DNA from: an uncultured Blautia sp.
GTDB taxonomy: Bacteria > Bacillota > Clostridia > Lachnospirales > Lachnospiraceae
NCBI GenBank assembly: GCA_934394595.1
Contig: CAKRRX010000066.1
Coordinates: forward strand, 1-13,106
DNA length: 13,106 nt
Direction of reading: 5' to 3'
A program made the translations under genes and the position numbers. The notes under the pieces were generated by a model. The model ran no database searches. It saw nothing but the letters and a program-made list of their open reading frames with translations, and was not told where the DNA came from. The stretch's first letter is position 1. Each line of letters opens with the position of its first letter. Positions 1-5,629 of this stretch are shown here, in pieces.

Positions 1-451
1 AGAATAAAGTGCATTGATATGGATCTGATTAAAACCTCTGGGAGATTTATTGTTTGGTTCAAAATAAGTTTCTGTATTTTTTTCATCACGGAAAATATCA
101 GCAACAGAACCGTCACAGGCAACCAAACGATAGCGTTCCCTGTATAGGGTCGGTTGAAGCTTTTGGTTAAAAATCTGCAAAAGTTCCCATAATGCACCAT
201 CTTTTAATTTTGCACGTTGGTGATAAAAAGCCGCTTTTGATGGTGTTTCATCGGAGCGTCCGAAAAAAATGGTAAAGTTCATCCCTTAAACAGTCATCTT
301 CCATGGTTAGCAAAAGAAGAAAATCATGAAAACTAATTTTTCTGTTACGGGTAAAATCTTTCTGAGGATGAACCGCATAGTTTTCTGGTGTTTTGGAAAG
401 CTCGTCAATAGATGCCACAAGCATCTGCTTCAGTAAATTTGAATACATCAT
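1..451 (-). pseudogene. IS4-type DDE transposase, 5' part, frameshifted and cut by window edge
   Basis: This reads as the N-terminal part of an IS4-type insertion-sequence transposase, the enzyme that cuts and joins the element's ends. From the ATG at 451 the first frame gives about 60 family-like residues (including SIDELSKTPENYAVHPQ and RKISFHDFLLLLTMEDD). It then runs into a run of seven T on the minus strand (plus 263-269) and stops a few codons later. One base over, the frame reopens from 264 to position 1 without a stop, giving FGRSDETPSKAAFYHQR and further on VACDGSVADIF. The Asp of DGS is the likely first catalytic residue of the DDE triad; the others lie outside the window. Removing one T restores a single reading frame, so this is either an inactivated copy, a slippage-dependent gene or a sequencing error. 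The start is supported by AAGGAG six bases upstream. Family assignment is from remembered sequence style, not a search. Confidence 0.8.
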
Positions 452-461
452 TTTTGTCTCC

Positions 462-499
462 TTAGTTAGGTGATAAATCGTAAATACGTTCCTAACTAA
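462..499. repeat. 9-bp inverted repeat overlapping the transposase ribosome binding site
   Basis: TTAGTTAGG at 462-470 and CCTAACTAA at 491-499 are perfect inverted copies, 20 bases apart, with a smaller CGTA-AA-TACG palindrome between them (479-488). On the minus strand the proximal arm runs into the AAGGAG Shine-Dalgarno site (458-463) of the transposase. Transcript entering from outside could fold and partly hide the site, a known self-limiting arrangement in insertion sequences. The pairing is seen; the regulatory role is inferred. Confidence 0.7.
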
Positions 500-501
500 T
501 T

Positions 502-533
502 GGCTTTTTTCTGATGTTAATCAGAAAAAAGCC
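502..533. repeat. Perfect 14-bp hairpin between the cyclase gene and the transposase
   Basis: GGCTTTTTTCTGAT (502-515) and its exact reverse complement (520-533) flank a 4-base loop. The stem is perfect and reads the same on both strands. It lacks a clean U-tract after the stem, so it is not a textbook terminator. It may still block readthrough from the cyclase gene into the transposase, or be part of the insertion sequence end. Confidence 0.7.
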
Positions 534-589
534 GCACAAAATTGATGTAATGTCAAGAAATTTTTGAGTTACTGGTAAGAAAAAGATTT

Positions 590-2611
590 TTAATTCTTCT
601 CCCTGCTTACAGATTTTCTGCGATTTTTCTTCGCTTCATAAAGCTGCTGATCTGCCAGTGAGATCACATGCTGGATATCTGTAGAAACATTGGGGCGGAA
701 CTCTGCGATTCCAAGAGATATTTCCACCAGGAATGGCTTCCCGGAATTTTCATTAAACAGCTTGCAGGCTGTTTTTACCCGTTCACGGAATTTGGCCCCA
801 AAATCCGGTTCCTCGCATTCCAGCATAATGATGTATTCATCCCCGCCCACTCTGCCCAGGATGTCATTGCTTCGCAGACAGCCTTTCAAGATAGAGGCCA
901 CACTTTTTAGGGCAAAATTTCCTGCCGGATGTCCCCAGGTATCGTTGATCTCCTTAAGATGATCCAGATCTCCATAGATCATATAAGCTCTCTGACCATT
1001 TCCGCTTTGGCAGACTTTCCTGGCCTGTTCCATAAATCCTCTGAGGTTCAGAAGACCGGTAAGCTCATCATACTCAGAGATGATTTCCAGAACTCTGTTC
1101 TTTTCCCGTATTTCTTCCATATCACGGGACATTTCCATACGTCTGGCAGCTTCTGCCTTGCTGATTTCCAGATAATGAAGAGACAGTCCGATCTGCAGGC
1201 TGATCACATAGAAAAATGGAAAATCCTCCTGATCAATATCACAGGCCAGAAGGCCATACTGTTTTTCTCCCGAAAACAAAAGGAACATCATAAACTGATG
1301 CAAATCCTTATCCTTCATCATCTGACTAAGACCATATTCTTTCATAACAAGCGGACGGTCATAGGCTGGCCTTGCAAGGATCTCTCCATCTGTATAGCTG
1401 GCTGCCAGATGAAGATTATAAGGGCAGGTCCACTTCCGTTTTCCATCATATACTATGGGCTCATCAAGCAAAAAAAGGTAAGTACATCTGGTGTGAAGTT
1501 CTCTCATCTTTTCCATAATGATCGTAAGGAAATCCATTTCGTTTTCCATACAATCATTCAGATTTCTTGCCAGAACCGGAATAAACCAGGATTTTCTCTG
1601 AAAGCCAATCAGTTCCAGCTTCATCCTGGCAATGGTTTTGTTCAGCTTATGTACTTGAAGTCCAAGATTCACCGGAGTTTCCTTTTCCTCATAATCATCA
1701 GAAACACAGCCACAGGATTCCCGCACTGCCAGAGTAACCGGAACACGACATAGAAGATTGTCGTTTCCTGTATCCTGTCCTTCCAAACGGGTTACCAGAT
1801 CCTTTACTGCCATATAACCCATTAATTCTCCATCCTGAACCACCGTGGTAAGGGGTGGTTCCATACCAGATGCCCGCTCACAATCATCAAATCCGGTGAT
1901 CAAAATATCGCTGCCTACTTTCAGCCCTCGTTTTTCACATACACGATAACCTGCAAATGCCATCTCATCGTTTGCAAATACAATAGCCTGAGCATCCGGA
2001 TTGGCATCCAGAAGCCTTTCAACCTGCTTATCCACAAACTCGGAGTAATCTCCCTGGCCAATCATGGATGCGTTTACCGGAAGATGGTACTTCTCCATCA
2101 TTTCCAGATAGGCTGCTTTTCGCTCACCGGCATCCGTATTATGTTCCGGACCAGCCATAAACAGGATTCTGGTTACATGATGCACCTCGATCAGATGTTC
2201 CATGACCCGCCGGATTCCATCTCGATTGTCACAGATCATCGAACGGCAATTAGACGCATTTACTATCTCAGTAAGAAAAACCACAGGAATACCATTATAT
2301 TTATGCGCAAATTCATTTGGATTTTCCTCTTTCAACTGAAGTCCCAGAGTTCCGTAATTAACGATCAACCCATCAAGACCGCCGATCAGACTATAATCAT
2401 GTATCGTCCTGAACTGATAATCATAAGAAGCCTTTTGTTCCCCTCCAAGAACATCCTCGAAAAAATCTTTTGTCTGAGTACCCAGAAAGAAACATACATT
2501 CACATCCATTTCTTTTGCAGCTTCAGAAATACCCTTAATATGTTCTTTGGGGAAATAAGTATGTACTCCCCCGACAAGAACTCCCAGAGTATATTTTTCT
2601 TTATTTTTCAT
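590..2611 (-). CDS. Soluble diguanylate cyclase with LacI-type ligand-binding sensor domain
   Basis: Probably makes cyclic di-GMP from two GTP in response to a small cytosolic ligand. Residues about 7-300 resemble the sugar-binding domain of LacI-family repressors (AIVFANDEMAFAGYR near 209-223, ILITGFDDCERASG near 236-249), ending in an ESCGC motif at 298-302. There is no helix-turn-helix, signal peptide or membrane segment, so it is a cytosolic sensor and not a repressor. Residues about 345-480 form a GAF-like middle region of uncertain class, followed by a likely coiled coil (482-510). The GGDEF domain (about 511-668) has ELTGLLNLRGF, metal-site D549 in YGDLDHLKEIND, the active site as GGDEY (589-593) and an inhibitory RxxD site at R580-D583, so activity with product feedback is likely. 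The ATG has AGAGGTG just upstream. The gene runs divergently from the 76-residue gene and glgCD. The ligand cannot be told from sequence. Confidence 0.9.
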   Translation of the reverse strand: MKNKEKYTLGVLVGGVHTYFPKEHIKGISEAAKEMDVNVCFFLGTQTKDFFEDVLGGEQKASYDYQFRTIHDYSLIGGLDGLIVNYGTLGLQLKEENPNEFAHKYNGIPVVFLTEIVNASNCRSMICDNRDGIRRVMEHLIEVHHVTRILFMAGPEHNTDAGERKAAYLEMMEKYHLPVNASMIGQGDYSEFVDKQVERLLDANPDAQAIVFANDEMAFAGYRVCEKRGLKVGSDILITGFDDCERASGMEPPLTTVVQDGELMGYMAVKDLVTRLEGQDTGNDNLLCRVPVTLAVRESCGCVSDDYEEKETPVNLGLQVHKLNKTIARMKLELIGFQRKSWFIPVLARNLNDCMENEMDFLTIIMEKMRELHTRCTYLFLLDEPIVYDGKRKWTCPYNLHLAASYTDGEILARPAYDRPLVMKEYGLSQMMKDKDLHQFMMFLLFSGEKQYGLLACDIDQEDFPFFYVISLQIGLSLHYLEISKAEAARRMEMSRDMEEIREKNRVLEIISEYDELTGLLNLRGFMEQARKVCQSGNGQRAYMIYGDLDHLKEINDTWGHPAGNFALKSVASILKGCLRSNDILGRVGGDEYIIMLECEEPDFGAKFRERVKTACKLFNENSGKPFLVEISLGIAEFRPNVSTDIQHVISLADQQLYEAKKNRRKSVSREKN

Positions 2612-2664
2612 AATCGCACCTCTGATGTTCTTTTACTCTTGATATCCTCACCGATTCTTTGTCT

Positions 2665-2694
2665 ATTATATCAACTTTCACATATATGTGTAAA
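2665..2694 (-). promoter_or_regulatory. Candidate sigma-A promoter of the diguanylate cyclase gene
   Basis: On the minus strand TTTACA (2694-2689) and a consensus TATAAT (2670-2665) are separated by 18 bases, about 54 bases upstream of the cyclase start. The spacer holds a palindrome listed separately. Confidence 0.6.
2679..2690. promoter_or_regulatory. 12-bp palindrome in the cyclase promoter spacer, possible operator
   Basis: CACATATATGTG is a perfect palindrome lying between the -35 and -10 boxes and overlapping the -35 by two bases. Flanking ACTTT (2674-2678) and AAAGT (2692-2696) extend the symmetry with a one-base offset. Position and symmetry fit a repressor site, but A/T-rich palindromes also arise by chance and no regulator is encoded nearby. 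Confidence 0.4.
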
Positions 2695-2741
2695 GTAATT
2701 TTGTGTATTTTCGCCAAATATATACAGATTGCCATCCTGCA

Positions 2742-2770
2742 TTGCTAGTAGTATTTTTTTCTGCTATACT
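2742..2770 (+). promoter_or_regulatory. Candidate sigma-A promoter of the 76-residue gene
   Basis: TTGCTA (2742-2747) and TATACT (2765-2770) with a 17-base spacer, giving a leader of about 70 bases. The leader contains TATCAGGA (2781-2788) and TCCTGATA (2824-2831), an 8-bp inverted repeat whose second arm abuts the AGGAAGG ribosome binding site (2831-2837). Confidence 0.6.
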
Positions 2771-2845
2771 AATATTCAGATATCAGGATATATTTACATA
2801 AAAAATCAAAAAAGTCTCTGAATTCCTGATAGGAAGGAAATAAAA

Positions 2846-3076
2846 ATGGCTATAAATCCAATGAAATTACTGGAACTGAAAAATCTATGGAGTGCTTTTA
2901 CCAGACGGCATCCCAAATTCCCTCAGTTTCTTTCCGCTATACAGACTGCAGGAATCAAAGAGGGAACCATCATTGAGGTACAGATCACCACACCTGAGGG
3001 AAAGACCTTCACTTCTAATCTGAAAGTCACCGAGGAAGATATACAGGCTGTAAAAAGTCTACAGAATTACCAATGA
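2846..3076 (+). CDS. Small conserved-type protein of unknown function (76 aa)
   Basis: I cannot assign a function. The protein begins MAINPMKLLELKNLWSAF, has no signal peptide, membrane segment or cysteine, and appears to have a helical N-terminal half (HPKFPQFLSAIQTAGI) followed by a strand-rich part (GTIIEVQITTPEGKTFTSNL). It ends in EEDIQAVKSLQNYQ. It reads like a small cytosolic protein and I have the impression of similar short proteins in Lachnospiraceae, but this is recollection and not a search. Expression is well supported: AGGAAGG sits eight bases before the ATG, with a promoter about 75 bases upstream. It lies 111 bases before glgC, which has its own promoter, so it may be expressed independently or by partial readthrough into glgCD. 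The end of its gene shows no clear terminator. Confidence 0.8.
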   Translation: MAINPMKLLELKNLWSAFTRRHPKFPQFLSAIQTAGIKEGTIIEVQITTPEGKTFTSNLKVTEEDIQAVKSLQNYQ

Positions 3077-3126
3077 AATTTTAGCTATATTTAATCCGGA
3101 TTTTACAGTTTTTTTGCACAAAAAAA

Positions 3127-3155
3127 TTGAAGTTTTGGCAAAATTATTGTATAAT
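3127..3155 (+). promoter_or_regulatory. Candidate sigma-A promoter of glgC-glgD
   Basis: TTGAAG (3127-3132) and a consensus TATAAT (3150-3155) are 17 bases apart, with the glgC start 32 bases downstream of the -10. This argues for a transcript that starts at glgC and not only readthrough from the small upstream gene. Confidence 0.65.
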
Positions 3156-3187
3156 ATATCTCAAAGACATGAAAGTGAGGGTTCATC

Positions 3188-4330
3188 ATGAAACAGAATA
3201 GTATGTTAGCAATGATTCTGGCTGGCGGACGCGGAAGCCGTCTTCACGATCTTACCAACAAAGTAGCCAAACCTGCGGTTTCCTATGGTGGAAAATACCG
3301 TATCGTAGATTTTCCCCTCAGTAACTGTGCTAACAGCGGCATTGACGTAGTCGGTGTCCTGACACAGTATGAGTCTGTTGAGCTGAACAGTTATGTAGCA
3401 GCAGGCGGACGCTGGGGACTTGACTCCAAGGACAGTGGTGTATACGTCCTTCCTCCCAGAGAGAAGGCTGACACCGGTCTTGACGTATATCGCGGAACAG
3501 CTGATGCGATTTCCCAGAACATTGATTTTATAGATCAGTATGCACCTGAGTACCTCCTGGTGCTCTCCGGTGACCATATTTATAAGATGAATTATGACAA
3601 GATGCTGGCTTTCCACAAGGAGCGACAGGCAGATGCTACCATCGCAGTTATCGAGGTACCTCTTAAAGAAGCCAGCCGTTTTGGTATTATGAACACAGAC
3701 GGTGAGACAGACCGGATCACAGAATTTGTAGAGAAGCCGCCTGTACCACAGAGCAATCTTGCTTCTATGGGTATCTATATTTTCAACTGGAAGCTTCTTC
3801 GCAAGCTTCTTCTTGCAGATATGAAGAATCCGGATTCCAGCCATGATTTTGGTAAGGATATTATCCCCACCCTTCTTGGCGATGAGAAGAGACTTTTTGC
3901 TTACCGCTTCAAGGGCTACTGGAAGGATGTAGGAACCATTGATTCTTTGTGGGAAGCAAATATGGATCTTCTCAGCCCGGACAATGAGCTTGATTTAAGT
4001 GACCAGACATGGAAAATCTACACAGAGGATGTGACCGCACTTCCGCAGTACATAGGAGCTAACGCAAAAGTACAGAATGCCTATATCACCCAGGGCTGTG
4101 TCATTGAAGGAGAAGTCACTAACTCCGTTATCTTTACCGGCGCAAAAGTAAGGCCCGGTGCCAGAGTAATTGACAGTGTTCTTATGCCAGGTGCCATTGT
4201 GGAAGATGGTGCAGTTGTGATCCGTGCGCTTGTTGCCAATGGAATTACCATTGGAAAGAGTGCTTTGGTAGGAAGTGCAGATAGCGAACACATCGAGCTT
4301 ATTGCGAAACGTGTAAAGGGGGCCGAATAA
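3188..4330 (+). CDS. glgC: Glucose-1-phosphate adenylyltransferase, catalytic subunit GlgC
   Basis: Makes ADP-glucose and pyrophosphate from ATP and glucose-1-phosphate, the committed step of bacterial glycogen synthesis in the cytosol. The 380 residues have the expected nucleotidyltransferase fold followed by a left-handed beta-helix from about 285. Visible hallmarks are GGRGSRL (13-19), [20 protein letters not shown] (27-46), YRGTADA (101-107), SGDH with catalytic-type D129, EFVEKP (179-184), SMGIYIF (193-199), SHDFGKDI (218-225) and [13 protein letters not shown] (246-258). Length is slightly short of the roughly 400-430 residues of enterobacterial GlgC but ordinary for Firmicutes. The ATG follows a GAGGG site. 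It is separated by a single base from glgD, so the two are surely co-transcribed and probably form a mixed enzyme. No glycogen synthase, branching enzyme or phosphorylase gene is in the window. Confidence 0.97.
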   Translation: MKQNSMLAMILAGGRGSRLHDLTNKVAKPAVSYGGKYRIVDFPLSNCANSGIDVVGVLTQYESVELNSYVAAGGRWGLDSKDSGVYVLPPREKADTGLDVYRGTADAISQNIDFIDQYAPEYLLVLSGDHIYKMNYDKMLAFHKERQADATIAVIEVPLKEASRFGIMNTDGETDRITEFVEKPPVPQSNLASMGIYIFNWKLLRKLLLADMKNPDSSHDFGKDIIPTLLGDEKRLFAYRFKGYWKDVGTIDSLWEANMDLLSPDNELDLSDQTWKIYTEDVTALPQYIGANAKVQNAYITQGCVIEGEVTNSVIFTGAKVRPGARVIDSVLMPGAIVEDGAVVIRALVANGITIGKSALVGSADSEHIELIAKRVKGAE

Positions 4331-4331
4331 T

Positions 4332-5447
4332 ATGTATAAAGCATTTGGAATTGTAAACTCATCATCCAGAAATATCCGGGTTGAGGGACTTGAAGATTAC
4401 CGTCCCATCGGAGCCTTCTCTTTCCTGGGCAGATATCGTGTTGTCGACTTCCCGATTTCCAATCTGAGCAACAGCGGCATTGACCGTATCCAGATCTATG
4501 TACAGGAAAAACCCCGTACACTGGTTTCCCATATCGGTACCGGACGTCATTATAATATCAACTCCAAGAGCGGTAAGCTGCAGATTCTTTTCTCTGATGC
4601 AGATCAGAGAAATGCAATCTATAATACCGATATTGCTGCCTATTATGAAAATCTGGAGTACATCGAAAAAATGCATCATCCATATGTGGTAATCACACCA
4701 AATTATATGGTTTATTCTGCTGATTTCTCCAAACTGATCGAGCAGCATATTGATTCCGGTGCAGACATCACCCTGCTTTATCATTCTGTAGATAATGCAA
4801 AGGAAGCTTACCTGAACTGCAATATCCTGACTTTGAACAAGCAGAAGGGTGTTCTCTCCATTGAGCCGAACCACGGCAATGCAAAAAGCCGCAATATTTT
4901 CATGGATACCTATATCATGAAGAAGGAGCTGTTTTTGGATCTGATCCACAAGGCAAGAGCTATTTCCTCTGCATTTACACTGACGGATATCATTAACGAG
5001 CTTCACAATGATCTGGATGTGCGGGGAATTTCCCATCGTGGTTTCTTTGCTTCCATCACAGATTTCCAGAGCTACTATGATTTCAATATGCAGCTTATTG
5101 ATATCAAGACAGCACAGACTCTGTTTGATCCGGAATGGCCGATCTACACCCGTACCAATGACTCCTGTCCTACTCATTATTACAATACAGCTGTGATCCG
5201 CAACTCTGTTGTATCCAATGGCTGTCAGGTAGAGGGAACCATTGAGAATTCCATCATTGGACGTGGCTGTGTAATCCACAAAGGTGCTGTGATCAAGAAC
5301 AGTATCGTTCTTGCAGGCACTGAAATCGGAGAGAATGTCCATGTGGAAAATCAGGTAGTGGACAAAATGGCTAAGATCCTTCACGTAAAAGAAGTGGTAT
5401 CCCAGCCAGGCCTTCCAGGATATGTGAAGCGAGGAGACACCATCTGA
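4332..5447 (+). CDS. glgD: GlgD, non-catalytic partner of glucose-1-phosphate adenylyltransferase
   Basis: A GlgC paralogue that in Firmicutes associates with GlgC and raises its activity. Aligning it by eye with the preceding GlgC shows why it should be inactive alone: the GGRGSRL loop is replaced by NSSSRNI (9-15), and the catalytic SGDHIY segment by TPNYMVY (122-128), so the key Asp is Asn124. The structural segment LGRYRVVDFPISNLSNSGID (32-51) and the C-terminal beta-helix (about 280-345, with repeats such as NSVVSNGCQVEGTIENSIIG) are kept. The start ATG lies one base after the glgC stop and uses AAGGGGG within the end of glgC, so translation is probably coupled. A strong hairpin terminator follows. 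Activation of GlgC is known for the family and inferred here. Confidence 0.95.
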   Translation: MYKAFGIVNSSSRNIRVEGLEDYRPIGAFSFLGRYRVVDFPISNLSNSGIDRIQIYVQEKPRTLVSHIGTGRHYNINSKSGKLQILFSDADQRNAIYNTDIAAYYENLEYIEKMHHPYVVITPNYMVYSADFSKLIEQHIDSGADITLLYHSVDNAKEAYLNCNILTLNKQKGVLSIEPNHGNAKSRNIFMDTYIMKKELFLDLIHKARAISSAFTLTDIINELHNDLDVRGISHRGFFASITDFQSYYDFNMQLIDIKTAQTLFDPEWPIYTRTNDSCPTHYYNTAVIRNSVVSNGCQVEGTIENSIIGRGCVIHKGAVIKNSIVLAGTEIGENVHVENQVVDKMAKILHVKEVVSQPGLPGYVKRGDTI

Positions 5448-5489
5448 TTCTATCATTTGCTCCCAAACCTTCCCAAAAGATATATATAA

Positions 5490-5535
5490 CAAAAATGTCC
5501 GAAGCAGTTCACCTGAATTGCTCCGGACATTTTTG
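5490..5535 (+). terminator. Strong, probably bidirectional terminator after glgD
   Basis: CAAAAATGTCCG (5490-5501) pairs with CGGACATTTTTG (5524-5535). After one mismatch, eight further pairs including one G-U wobble continue the stem around the loop ACCT (5511-5514). The A/T runs at the base give a U-run on either strand, so it can end both glgCD and the converging response-regulator gene. Confidence 0.85.
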
Positions 5536-5550
5536 CTCTAACATCATTTT

Positions 5551-5629
5551 ATGATACCAGTGTCAAAAGGTCAAAAAGCTGTTCGTGCTTGCACGATAAG
5601 GCGTTTTGACCTTTTGTCACTCATATCAT
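5551..5629. repeat. 79-bp MITE-like palindromic element
   Basis: The first 26 bases (5551-5576) and the last 26 (5604-5629) are inverted copies with 23 of 26 matches; the mismatches are at positions 7, 8 and 13 of the arm. The 27-base centre contains a perfect small hairpin, TCGTGC-TT-GCACGA (5583-5596). A 9-base direct repeat ATCATTTTA occurs at 5543-5551 and 5625-5633, overlapping both ends, as a target duplication might. The right end overlaps the TGA (5626-5628) of the minus-strand gene. It encodes nothing. It may be a non-autonomous mobile element, a REP-like dispersed palindrome or a second terminator-like hairpin. Confidence 0.6.

Noticed and set aside
255..275. Programmed -1 frameshift in the transposase
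   Set aside because: The frames need a +1 (or -2) shift to join, so the usual -1 mechanism does not fit.
929..1753. Open frame of 274 codons on the plus strand across the cyclase gene
   Set aside because: It overlaps conserved sensor and GGDEF coding sequence in antisense and resembles no protein family.
4362..5492. Long open frame of 376 codons on the minus strand over glgD
   Set aside because: It lies antisense to a clear glgD gene, lacks a ribosome site and shows no family features; it is a codon-bias shadow.
5551..5629. Truncation of the HD-GYP protein's GGDEF-like end by insertion of the palindromic element
   Set aside because: Removing the element and one copy of the 9-base repeat leaves the same TGA in frame, so the insertion does not explain the short C-terminus.
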